DNA from: DIGJ01 sp041821315
GTDB lineage: Bacteria; Bacillota; Clostridia; Lachnospirales; Lachnospiraceae
Direction of reading: 5' to 3'
DNA: 64,000 nt
Assembly (NCBI GenBank): GCA_041821315.1
Contig: JBGUEO010000004.1
Location: forward strand, 62,001 to 126,000
In this document: piece by piece, positions 9,504-17,518 of the stretch
Numbering within the stretch: the stretch's first letter is position 1
How the letters are laid out: every line of letters begins with the position of its first letter
Notes under the pieces: generated by a model
The model's input: only the letters and a program-made list of their open reading frames with translations
What the model was told of the DNA's origin: nothing
Database searches by the model: none
Position numbers and translations under genes: made by a program

Positions 9504-10724
9504 ATGGGCAAGCTTGATAGTATGATAAAGTGCGCACAGGCGCGAAACCTACTTGAGGAAAAGCAGTATCAAAAGGCTGTTCAAATAATAGAGAAGATTG
9601 ACATAGAAAAAATAAAATCGATTATGGATCTGAAAACGATTGGACAAGTTTATATCGAATCCAAGCGTTTCTTGGACGCAAGAGAAGTGTATGTAGTAAT
9701 TTATAATAAAGTGCAGTCTAGAAGCGTGCTGTATCATTTGATTTATTTATCAATTCAATGTGGCTTAATAAAGGAAGCGGAAACTTTTTTTGAAACTTAT
9801 AAAAAATTGGATTCGGATAGTGTAGATGTCCATATTTTGAGGTTCTATTTACAAAAAGCGAAAGGTACAAGTCGTTTGGATTTAATTTCTTATATTAAGA
9901 AAATTTTAACATATGATTATTTAGAGGAATGGGCATATGAGTTAGCAAAATTATATCATAAAGAAGAGATGGGAGAAGCTTGTGTTGAAGAATGCAGTAA
10001 AATAATTCTTTGGTTTGGAGAGGGGATTATTGTGGAAAAGGCGATGCTTCTAAAACTTTACTATGTAGATGGTGTGGACATATCTTCTCCAAAGGCAATT
10101 GAAGAAACCAGAAATATTGCGGCTGACTTAAGAATAGCGGCAGATATTGTAGATCGACAAGATCAAGAGAGACAGGATCGAGATCGTGTAGCCAAAAATG
10201 AGGAAGAAGAGGAGGAGATAGAAGAAATAATAGAAGAGGGTATAGAACAGAGTACAGAAGAGACGGACAACCAAAGGGAAAAAGTAACGGTGGATACCGT
10301 TGAAAAAAGTAAAAAGCAACAAATAATAGAAAGTATTGTAGCGGAAACCCTACAGACCAAAGAAATGCCTCATTTTTTAATAATTGGAACGAATGAAGAT
10401 AAAATTATGGAAGTTACAAAATCGATGATACGTGAATTATGTGACAAAAAAATCATAGAAACTCCACGAATTGCCAGAATTTTGGCAAAGAAAGTTAATA
10501 TGATAAATATGGAAGATAAAAGTGAGCAGTTGGAAGACTCCTGTCTTTTAATTGAAGAGGCAAATGAGCTTTCTTTGGATTCTCTCCAAACACTTTGTCA
10601 ATTGATGAAGCGAGGAAGAACGCATGTTGTAGTAGGCTTTGTAGATGATGAAAATGGGATGAAGCAATTATTAAACCGGAACCGTAAGTTAAAAACACTA
10701 ATTAAGTATGAATTATATGTTTAA
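9504..10724 (+). CDS. TPR-like protein with a degenerate AAA-type C-terminal domain
   Basis: A 406-residue cytoplasmic protein. Residues about 10-190 form paired helices typical of tetratricopeptide-like repeats (for example KAVQIIEKIDIEKIKSIMDL, then 'VYIESKRFLDAREVYVVIYN'). A strongly acidic stretch follows (about 232-256, with a run of Glu). The last about 120 residues look like a stripped AAA fold: 'HFLIIGTNEDKIMEVTKSMI' sits where a Walker A would be but has no GxxGxGK[ST], while 'CLLIEEANELSLDSLQTL' resembles a Walker B plus following helix. The domain is therefore probably inactive as an ATPase and may serve in protein interaction. AGGGGGAT precedes the ATG. Function unknown. Confidence 0.65.
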   Translation: MGKLDSMIKCAQARNLLEEKQYQKAVQIIEKIDIEKIKSIMDLKTIGQVYIESKRFLDAREVYVVIYNKVQSRSVLYHLIYLSIQCGLIKEAETFFETYKKLDSDSVDVHILRFYLQKAKGTSRLDLISYIKKILTYDYLEEWAYELAKLYHKEEMGEACVEECSKIILWFGEGIIVEKAMLLKLYYVDGVDISSPKAIEETRNIAADLRIAADIVDRQDQERQDRDRVAKNEEEEEEIEEIIEEGIEQSTEETDNQREKVTVDTVEKSKKQQIIESIVAETLQTKEMPHFLIIGTNEDKIMEVTKSMIRELCDKKIIETPRIARILAKKVNMINMEDKSEQLEDSCLLIEEANELSLDSLQTLCQLMKRGRTHVVVGFVDDENGMKQLLNRNRKLKTLIKYELYV

Positions 10725-10746
10725 TACTTTTACGAGGAGATTGTGA

Positions 10747-12408
10747 ATGAAAACAGAGAGAAAGAATACCGTGTATGTAGTGGGTCATAAAAATCCAGAT
10801 ACAGACTCCATTTGTTCGTCAATTGCATATGCAAATCTAAAGGAACGGCTTAGCGGTGATAATTATGCGCCCATGCGGGCAGGGGAAGTGAATCAAGAGA
10901 CTGCTTTTGTTTTGCAATATTTTAATGTAACGGAGCCAGAGTTAATTACGGATGTTCATACACAGGTAAAGGATGTGGAATTTCGACATATTGAGGGGAC
11001 ACCAAGTAATATTTCTTTGAAAAAAGCATGGGAACTAATGCGTGCAAGTAAGGCAAATACCTTGCCAGTTGTGAATGTACATCGCAGATTAGAGGGCCTT
11101 ATTACTATTAGTGATATTGCGAAATCTTATATGGATGTTTATGACAATAAAATTATTGCTACGGCACAAACGCCATATCATAATATTATAGAGACGCTAG
11201 AAGGTGAAATGATTGTTGGAGATGCGGCAGGATTAATTACAGAAGGGAAAGTTTTGATTGCGGCAGCAAATCCCGATTTAATGGAAAGTTATATTGAAAA
11301 GGGTGATATTGTTATCCTTGGAAATCGTTATGAATCGCAGCTTTGCGCAATTGAAATGGCTGCAAGCAGTATTATTGTGTGTGATGGGGCAATGGTTTCA
11401 TATACAATTACAAAACTTGCAGAGAGCAAAGGCTGTACGATAATTAAAACACCATATGATACATTTACAGCGGCACGCTTGATGAATCAAAGTATGCCGA
11501 TTCGTTTTTTTATGAAAAATAAAGATTTAGTATCGTTTAATGAAGATGATCGGATTGAAGAGATAAGAGAAATCATGGCAAAGATGCGATTTCGGGATTT
11601 TCCGATTTTAGATGATAATGGTAAATTTGTTGGAATGATTTCCAGACGTAATCTGTTAGATGCAAAAAGAAAGCAAATTATTTTAGTGGATCATAATGAA
11701 CGTTCTCAATCGGTGGAAGGAATTGAAGAGGCCGATTTGCTGGAAATTATTGATCATCATCGGTTAGGTGGAATCCAAACGATGAGCCCGATATTTTTTC
11801 GGAATCAACCACTTGGTTGTACGGCGACCATTATCTATCAGATGTATCGTGAAAATGCAATTGAAATTCCGAAACATATTGCTGGTTTGTTGTGTTCTGC
11901 AATTATTTCAGATACCCTAGTGTATCGATCTCCAACTTGTACAAAAGCGGATAAAATAGCAGCTGAAACATTATCTATAATTGCAGATATTGATGTAAAT
12001 ATATATGCAAAAGAAATGTTTGGAGCTGGTAGTAATTTGAAAAATAAAGAAGCAGAAGAGATTTTTCATCAAGATTATAAAGTGTTTACCTATGCCGACA
12101 CTTCTTTTGCGGTTGGTCAGATTAATGCCATGAATGGGGACGAGCTAGAAGAAATGAGAGAAAGAATTTATACGTATATGGTAGAGACACTAAATCAGCA
12201 TAAAGTATCAATGTTGTTTTTTATGTTAACCAATATATTAGAAGAATCCACGCAGCTTTTGTATTATGGAACCGGGTCGGAAGACCTAATTCAAAATACA
12301 TTTGGTAAAAATGACCCCCAAAAAGGAATAAAGCTCGAAGGAGTCGTTTCTAGGAAGAAACAACTGATTCCAGCCTTAATGCTTGCTTTGCGGCAAGAGA
12401 ATAGTTAG
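10747..12408 (+). CDS. ppaC: Manganese-dependent inorganic pyrophosphatase with CBS and DRTGG domains
   Basis: Family II (DHH/DHHA2) pyrophosphatase hydrolysing PPi to phosphate, with a regulatory insert. The first metal motif is VVGHKNPDTDSICS with H14, D18 and D20; the second block is 'VDHNE' near 312 and 'IIDHHRLGG' near 332-341. Between them lie CBS1 (about 77-125), a DRTGG domain (about 138-250) and CBS2 (about 262-305), the architecture of the nucleotide-regulated CBS-PPases of Clostridia, where adenine nucleotides inhibit or activate. The DHHA2 domain ends the 553-residue protein. GAGGAG precedes the ATG. The gene is convergent with the small Ig-like protein gene, and the stops overlap by 4 bp. 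Confidence 0.92.
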   Translation: MKTERKNTVYVVGHKNPDTDSICSSIAYANLKERLSGDNYAPMRAGEVNQETAFVLQYFNVTEPELITDVHTQVKDVEFRHIEGTPSNISLKKAWELMRASKANTLPVVNVHRRLEGLITISDIAKSYMDVYDNKIIATAQTPYHNIIETLEGEMIVGDAAGLITEGKVLIAAANPDLMESYIEKGDIVILGNRYESQLCAIEMAASSIIVCDGAMVSYTITKLAESKGCTIIKTPYDTFTAARLMNQSMPIRFFMKNKDLVSFNEDDRIEEIREIMAKMRFRDFPILDDNGKFVGMISRRNLLDAKRKQIILVDHNERSQSVEGIEEADLLEIIDHHRLGGIQTMSPIFFRNQPLGCTATIIYQMYRENAIEIPKHIAGLLCSAIISDTLVYRSPTCTKADKIAAETLSIIADIDVNIYAKEMFGAGSNLKNKEAEEIFHQDYKVFTYADTSFAVGQINAMNGDELEEMRERIYTYMVETLNQHKVSMLFFMLTNILEESTQLLYYGTGSEDLIQNTFGKNDPQKGIKLEGVVSRKKQLIPALMLALRQENS

Positions 12409-12746
12409 TCGATTTTAAATTGGATACGAACCGGAGTCTTTAGATTATTACCCCCTTTTGATTTAACTGCAGTGGTGATATTTAGGGTATAGGATTCATG
12501 TTGTGCATAGGCTTCTAAAGGTTCAATTTCAATTATGTTACTTAAGGTATCATAGTTTATAGAAGTTATTAAGGGCTGATTTTTTGTATCGGTCACATAA
12601 AGATTTACATTATTTACCGTTCTTGGATCAAGTGGAGTATTAAACTTTACTTTCCACATAAATTTGCCTGTTTTAAATTTTAAAGTTTGTTTTACCTTGT
12701 CTTCCATGCCTTCTGACACATTTTCGATATCAAGATATTTTGGCAT
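12405..12746 (-). CDS. Small Ig-like (SbsA/Big_5-type) domain protein
   Basis: A 113-residue protein consisting of a single beta-sandwich. The pattern 'FMWKVKFNTPLDPRTVNNVNLYV' followed by an 'IEIEPLEAYAQHESYTLNIT' segment is the hallmark of SbsA-type Ig-like (Big_5) domains. No signal peptide or anchor is present, which is unusual for this fold. The start was put at ATG 12746 because the preceding in-frame GTG/ATG codons overlap the GAGGTG ribosome site (about 12753-12758). Function unknown; it sits alone between two oppositely oriented genes. Confidence 0.65.
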   Translation of the reverse strand: MPKYLDIENVSEGMEDKVKQTLKFKTGKFMWKVKFNTPLDPRTVNNVNLYVTDTKNQPLITSINYDTLSNIIEIEPLEAYAQHESYTLNITTAVKSKGGNNLKTPVRIQFKID

Positions 12747-12834
12747 AAGCATCACCTCACATTTATTATAGTCATTATAATATGCAATTGCAAAAAACGC
12801 AATGAAATCAATGAATAGGAGTTGAGAGAAAAAA

Positions 12835-13422
12835 ATGAAAAAAGAATTTTGGAAACCTGGAAATATGCTCTATCCGTTGCCTGCGGTTATGATAAGCTGT
12901 CAAGAAAAAGGAAAAGCGCCTAATATTATAACGGTAGCTTGGACGGGAACAGTTTGTACAAATCCAGCAATGGTATATATTTCGGTTCGACCGGAACGGT
13001 ATTCTTATGAGATAATTAAAAAAAGTGGGGAGTTTGTTATTAATCTTACAACCAAAAAATTAGCAAAGGCTGTCGATTTTTGTGGGGTGCGTTCTGGAAG
13101 GGATGTGGATAAGTTTGAATTTTTGCATTTAACCCCTACTCCAAGCGAAAAAATAAAGGTTCCTTATATCGAAGAGTGTCCTGTTAACATAGAATGTAAG
13201 GTAAAGGAAATTATTGAGCTTGGTTCTCATCATATGTTTTTAGCAACGGTGGAAGGGGTTCATATTGATGCTAGCTATTTAGATGATAAGGGACGCTTTC
13301 AATTAAATAATGCAGATTTGATTGTATATTCACATGGGGAATATTTTGATTTGGGTGAAAAGATTGGAACCTTTGGTTATTCTGTAAAAAAGAAAATGCC
13401 AAAAAGGGAAAAGAGGAGGTAG
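12835..13422 (+). CDS. Flavin reductase-like / flavoredoxin family protein
   Basis: A 195-residue FMN-binding split-barrel protein. The opening 'LYPLPAVMISCQEKGKAPN', then 'ITVAWTGTVCTNPAMVYISVRP', is the flavin-reductase-like (flavoredoxin) signature. 'GEFVINL' and 'CGVRSGRDVDKFEF' continue the flavin-binding core. Family members bind FMN and pass electrons between reduced pyridine nucleotides or ferredoxin and acceptors in anaerobes; the partner is not known here. The gene ends 6 bp before the OLD nuclease gene, so the two are probably co-transcribed, but no functional link is evident. Confidence 0.85.
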   Translation: MKKEFWKPGNMLYPLPAVMISCQEKGKAPNIITVAWTGTVCTNPAMVYISVRPERYSYEIIKKSGEFVINLTTKKLAKAVDFCGVRSGRDVDKFEFLHLTPTPSEKIKVPYIEECPVNIECKVKEIIELGSHHMFLATVEGVHIDASYLDDKGRFQLNNADLIVYSHGEYFDLGEKIGTFGYSVKKKMPKREKRR

Positions 13423-13428
13423 CAGAAT

Positions 13429-15285
13429 ATGAAAATCAGTTACTTACATATCACAAATTTTAAATCGATTCGTGACTTGGAAATTAAAGATATGGAGAGT
13501 GCACTTATCCTTGTTGGGAAAAATAATACAGGTAAAACGGTTGTTATTGATGCAATACGTTTAGTTTGTGGTGATTTTATTGTAAAAAAATTAAATTATG
13601 CAAATGAAAATAAAAGTATAGTAATAGAAATGACGGTAGATTTTGAAGAGGAAGATTTATTTGTATTATATAATCAGGGAGTTGTGAGCAAATATAAAAA
13701 ATATGATTTGTGGGTAAAGGATTTTTGTAATAAATTACCATCCTTTCAAGATGGAAAAATTACGTTTAAATGTATTGTAACTCCAGAAGGTGTTTTGAAA
13801 TATAATGATGGAGTTAAAAAGAATAATTTATATATTAAAAGTGTGTTGCCAAAGATATATCATATTGATAAGGATCGAAACCTAGATTCGATTCAAAAGG
13901 ATGTATTTCAGTTTTATGATAAGTCAATTTTTTACGATTTGAAAAACAATAGTTGTATGTTTGACCCTTCTAAAAAATGTAATCGGTGCTTTAACTGCAT
14001 CGGATTTATCAATCAAAAAAAGCCGGAAGAACTTACAGCATATGAAGCCACTAGGCTGCTGGAATATAAACTATTGCATAGCAATATCAATGCATTTTCA
14101 GAGAAATTAAATCGATATTTCCATGAAAATGGAAGTCCGATGAGGGATATCAAATATGAAATAAAATTTGATCCAGGCGACATCCTAAATGTAGAAACGA
14201 AGGTTTATTATAGAGATCGAGAAACTGAGGGGACAATGCAAACATTAAGTGAAGGGCTAAAGAGTATATATGCGCTCTCACTTCTTGAGGCGTATGTCGA
14301 TGAGGAAGGTACACTTCCATGTATTATTCTTATGGAAGATCCGGAAAATTATTTGCATCCTCAGCTTCAAAAGGTTGCCAGTGAGATTTTGTTCCGGCTC
14401 TCTAAAAAAAATCAGGTAATATTTTCAACTCATTCACCAAATCTTATTTTTAATTTTTCTTCCAAGCAGATTAAGCAAATTACTTTGGATCAAGAGTATT
14501 ATACAATGGTGAACGAAGATACCGACGTGGATGAAATATTAGACGATTTAGGGTATACAGCAAATGATTTAATGAATGTAAACTTTGTTTTTATTGTAGA
14601 AGGCAAACAAGATAAAAGCAGACTGCCATTAATACTTGAGAAGTATTATTCAGAAGTTTATGATGAAAAGGGAAAACCACTTCGGATTTCGATTATTGCA
14701 ACCAACAGTTGTACGAATATTAAGACATATGCAAACTTAAAATATATCAACCAATTGTATCTAAAAGATCAATTTTTGATGATAAGGGATAGTGATGGGA
14801 AAAATCCAAATCATTTAAAAAAACAATTGTGTAGTTATTATGATCAGCGAGCGAAAGAGGATGTTGGAAATCTGCCAAGAGTTACAGCTAGAAATGTATT
14901 AATTTTAAAATATTATTCATTTGAAAATTATTTTTTAGATCCTGTTATTATGGAAAAGATTGGTGTTATAAAAAATGAAGAGCAATTTTATAATATTCTT
15001 TACGGAAAATTCAAAGACTATCTATATAAGTTAGGAAGTACAAGACGTATGATTAAAACCATGGGTGTACGTATTAATTCAAAGCAGGATTTGAAAGATA
15101 ATATGGAGATGATTAAAACTTATGTTAGAGGTCATAATCTTTATAATATTTTTTATGGACGATATCATAATGATGCTGAAACTGAAATTTTAAAAAAATA
15201 CATTGAGGTGGCGCCAAGGGATAACTTTAAAGATATTTTGGATTCGATTGATTCGTTTGTTTATTTCGAAAACCGAAAAAAATAA
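13429..15285 (+). CDS. OLD-family ATP-dependent nuclease (AAA + TOPRIM) with a Cys cluster
   Basis: A 618-residue overcoming-lysogenization-defect-type protein: ABC-like ATPase fused to a TOPRIM nuclease. The ATPase has Walker A GKNNTGKT (30-37), an LSEGLKS signature near 280, Walker B 'CIILMEDPENYLHP' with E303/D304, and the D-loop/H-switch STHSPN. The TOPRIM domain has E391 (VEGKQDK) and D454/D456 (RDSDG), so the metal site looks intact. Unusually, residues 176-190 hold C176-x7-C184-x2-C187-x2-C190, suggesting a zinc or Fe-S site inserted in the ATPase arm. OLD relatives act in phage defence (Gabija GajA, retron Eco8, P2 Old) or DNA processing. No UvrD-like partner adjoins it, so it looks like a single-gene class 1 OLD. 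Confidence 0.87.
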   Translation: MKISYLHITNFKSIRDLEIKDMESALILVGKNNTGKTVVIDAIRLVCGDFIVKKLNYANENKSIVIEMTVDFEEEDLFVLYNQGVVSKYKKYDLWVKDFCNKLPSFQDGKITFKCIVTPEGVLKYNDGVKKNNLYIKSVLPKIYHIDKDRNLDSIQKDVFQFYDKSIFYDLKNNSCMFDPSKKCNRCFNCIGFINQKKPEELTAYEATRLLEYKLLHSNINAFSEKLNRYFHENGSPMRDIKYEIKFDPGDILNVETKVYYRDRETEGTMQTLSEGLKSIYALSLLEAYVDEEGTLPCIILMEDPENYLHPQLQKVASEILFRLSKKNQVIFSTHSPNLIFNFSSKQIKQITLDQEYYTMVNEDTDVDEILDDLGYTANDLMNVNFVFIVEGKQDKSRLPLILEKYYSEVYDEKGKPLRISIIATNSCTNIKTYANLKYINQLYLKDQFLMIRDSDGKNPNHLKKQLCSYYDQRAKEDVGNLPRVTARNVLILKYYSFENYFLDPVIMEKIGVIKNEEQFYNILYGKFKDYLYKLGSTRRMIKTMGVRINSKQDLKDNMEMIKTYVRGHNLYNIFYGRYHNDAETEILKKYIEVAPRDNFKDILDSIDSFVYFENRKK

Positions 15286-15325
15286 AGAAAAGTCTTCGAC
15301 AAAGATAGGAAAGATTGGAGTACAC

Positions 15326-15823
15326 ATGAAAAATATTGTTTTAATCGGAATGCCAGGGGTTGGAAAAAGCACAGTAGGGGTCATTTTAGCAAAAGCACTG
15401 GGATATCAGTTTATTGATTCCGATTTACTTATTCAAACAAGAGAGAAAAAACTAATCCGGCAAATCATTGAAATAGAGGGGAATGAACGATTTTTAGAAA
15501 TTGAAAACGAGGTCAATCGAGCAATAGAAGAAACGGATTCGGTGATAGCAACGGGAGGAAGCGTTGTCTATGGAAGAGAGGCGATGGAGCACTTTTTTCA
15601 ATCGGCAATTGTAGTCTACTTAAAGCTTGATTGCGAAACATTAAAACAGCGTGTGGGGAATATACAAAACAGGGGAATTGTTTTAGGATATGACCAAACA
15701 TTCTATTCATTGTATGAGGAGAGAGTTCCTCTTTATGAAAAATATGCGCATGTTACTGTAGATGCGAGAGGTCTTGAGGTAGGTGAGTTAATGCAAAAAA
15801 TAAGTATGTCGATTTCGCTATAA
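15326..15823 (+). CDS. aroK: Shikimate kinase-like protein
   Basis: A 165-residue P-loop kinase of the shikimate kinase family, expected to phosphorylate shikimate in the chorismate pathway. Walker A is GMPGVGKS (8-15), followed by the substrate Asp motif 'FIDSDLL' (D31, D33) and 'ERFLEIENEV'. The third glycine of the usual GGG substrate motif is Ser79 (ATGGSVV), and the lid lacks the usual RPLL arginine arrangement (QNRGIVL). Real shikimate kinase activity is therefore likely but not certain. ATG 15326 has TTGGAG upstream; the reading frame extends back into the OLD gene without a good start. It follows the nuclease gene by 40 bp and is probably co-transcribed. No other aro genes lie in the window. 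Confidence 0.75.
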   Translation: MKNIVLIGMPGVGKSTVGVILAKALGYQFIDSDLLIQTREKKLIRQIIEIEGNERFLEIENEVNRAIEETDSVIATGGSVVYGREAMEHFFQSAIVVYLKLDCETLKQRVGNIQNRGIVLGYDQTFYSLYEERVPLYEKYAHVTVDARGLEVGELMQKISMSISL

Positions 15824-15856
15824 TTCTATTACAGTAGACTCTTTTAAGAAATTAGT

Positions 15857-15884
15857 TTTACAAATAACAATTATGTGCTATAAT
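15857..15884 (+). promoter_or_regulatory. Promoter of murA
   Basis: TTTACA (15857-15862), 16-base spacer and TATAAT (15879-15884), preceded by TGC, giving an extended -10. It leaves an untranslated leader of about 115 bases in which I see no recognisable riboswitch. Confidence 0.65.
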
Positions 15885-16007
15885 CGTTATGTTTAGGGCA
15901 GTTGAATTGTAAATAAGAATAAAAAATTTGAGATTACGATAGATAATGAGAGGAATCGAAGAAGGTTCTGTTTCGTAGTATATCGATATTTTTAATAGAG
16001 GTGTTAA

Positions 16008-17306
16008 ATGGAGCAATATATTATAAAGGGTGGCAAACCATTAGTTGGTGATGTCACGATAGGCGGAGCAAAAAATGCAGCTCTCGGAATTTTGGCAGCA
16101 GCTATTATGACAGATGAGACAGTAACGATTGATAATCTTCCAGATGTTAGAGATACGAATGTTTTATTACAGGCAATGGAAGGAATTGGCGCAATTATAG
16201 AGCGTGTAGATTCACACACGGTAAAAATTAATGGCAGTAATATTGGTTCGGTCAATATAGACTATGAGTTTATACGAAAAATTCGTGCTTCTTACTATTT
16301 ATTAGGAGCATTACTTGGGAAATATAAAAAGGCGCAGGTTGCATTACCGGGAGGCTGTAATATTGGAAGTCGTCCAATTGATCAGCATATTAAAGGATTC
16401 CGAGCACTTGGGGCAACGGTAAAGATTGAACAAGGAATGATTGATGCAAAGGCAGATTATTTGAGGGGAAGCCATATCTATTTGGATGTGGTTAGTGTTG
16501 GAGCTACTATAAATATAATGTTGGCTTCTTGTATGGCAGAAGGGAAGACAGTCATTGAAAATGCAGCAAAGGAACCACATATTGTTGATGTGGCTAACTT
16601 TTTAAATAGCATGGGTGCTAGTATCAAAGGAGCTGGAACCGATGTTATTCGTATTAAGGGAACGCAAAAACTTCATGCGAGTGAATATTCCATTGTACCC
16701 GATCAAATTGAAGCAGGGACGTTTATGATTGCTGCAGCAGCAACGCAGGGCAATGTTTTGATTAAAAATGTAATACCAAAGCACTTGGAAGCAATATCGG
16801 CTAAATTAGTGGAAATTGGTGCAAGGGTAGAAGAATTTGATGATGCAGTACGTGTATCTGTGAATACAAGACTTGGAAGCACGCATGTTAAGACATTGCC
16901 TTATCCGGGATTTCCGACTGATATGCAGCCGCAAATTGCTATGCTATTGGCGCTGTCGGAAGGCACAAGTATTGTTACAGAAAGTATATTTGAAAATCGA
17001 TTTAAATATGTGGATGAATTAAACCGAATGGGAACTTCTATCACGGTGGAAGGGAATTCTGCAATTATTACAGGAACGGTAGAATTAACTGGAGCAATTG
17101 TATGTGCACCAGATCTTCGTGCCGGAGCAGCACTTGTAATTGCAGGATTAGTTGCGAAAGGATTTACGTTTGTGGATCAGATTGAGTATATTGAGAGAGG
17201 CTATGAAACGTTTGAACGAAAAATGAAGAATCTGGGTGCCGATATGGAAAAGGTTGATGTTGAGGATGAAAAAGCGATTCAGAAATTTAAGTTAAAAGTA
17301 GGTTGA
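16008..17306 (+). CDS. murA: UDP-N-acetylglucosamine 1-carboxyvinyltransferase MurA
   Basis: Transfers enolpyruvate from PEP to UDP-GlcNAc, the first committed step of peptidoglycan synthesis, in the cytoplasm. At 432 residues it has the normal length. The N-terminal 'VTIGGAKNAAL' holds the substrate-binding Lys-Asn pair, and the catalytic cysteine is C117 in PGGCNIGSRPIDQH, the residue alkylated by fosfomycin. 'DLRAGAALVIAGL' is the conserved late motif. GAGGTG precedes the ATG. Low-GC Firmicutes often carry two paralogues (MurA1/MurA2, also MurZ), and I cannot tell which this is. It has its own promoter and a strong terminator, so it is monocistronic. Confidence 0.95.
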   Translation: MEQYIIKGGKPLVGDVTIGGAKNAALGILAAAIMTDETVTIDNLPDVRDTNVLLQAMEGIGAIIERVDSHTVKINGSNIGSVNIDYEFIRKIRASYYLLGALLGKYKKAQVALPGGCNIGSRPIDQHIKGFRALGATVKIEQGMIDAKADYLRGSHIYLDVVSVGATINIMLASCMAEGKTVIENAAKEPHIVDVANFLNSMGASIKGAGTDVIRIKGTQKLHASEYSIVPDQIEAGTFMIAAAATQGNVLIKNVIPKHLEAISAKLVEIGARVEEFDDAVRVSVNTRLGSTHVKTLPYPGFPTDMQPQIAMLLALSEGTSIVTESIFENRFKYVDELNRMGTSITVEGNSAIITGTVELTGAIVCAPDLRAGAALVIAGLVAKGFTFVDQIEYIERGYETFERKMKNLGADMEKVDVEDEKAIQKFKLKVG

Positions 17307-17310
17307 TGAT

Positions 17311-17347
17311 AAGGGGTTATGTGCATATGTGTACACAGCCCCTTTTT
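17311..17347 (+). terminator. Terminator of murA
   Basis: AAGGGG (17311-17316) pairs with CCCCTT (17339-17344), with an inner TGTGCA/TGTACA stem, followed by Ts. Confidence 0.8.
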
Positions 17348-17411
17348 ACTTGTCTAAAAATATAGTAAATGGGTAAAATAAGTGCAACTATACGTTTTGG
17401 TGAGAGAATGC

Positions 17412-17440
17412 TTGACAAAACGAATTATTATATATATGAT
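17412..17440 (+). promoter_or_regulatory. Promoter of the copA-csoR-copZ operon
   Basis: TTGACA (17412-17417), 17-base spacer, TATGAT (17435-17440), near-consensus. The CsoR operator begins 4 bases after the -10, over the expected start of transcription. Confidence 0.85.
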
Positions 17441-17443
17441 TAA

Positions 17444-17462
17444 TATACCCCATGGGGGTATA
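17444..17462. promoter_or_regulatory. CsoR operator
   Basis: Inverted repeat TATACCCC (17444-17451)-ATG-GGGGTATA (17455-17462), the known CsoR-type pseudo-palindrome with G/C tracts flanked by TATA. Its position over the transcription start fits repression relieved by Cu(I) binding to CsoR, which is encoded in the operon. Confidence 0.85.
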
Positions 17463-17518
17463 AAACATAGCTGTGTTCGATAAAGGATGAGCCATATATT
17501 AGCGGATAGGAGGTACTT

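Noticed and set aside
13429..15823. A Gabija-like GajAB defence pair
   Set aside because: The gene after the OLD nuclease is a small P-loop kinase, not a UvrD-like helicase.
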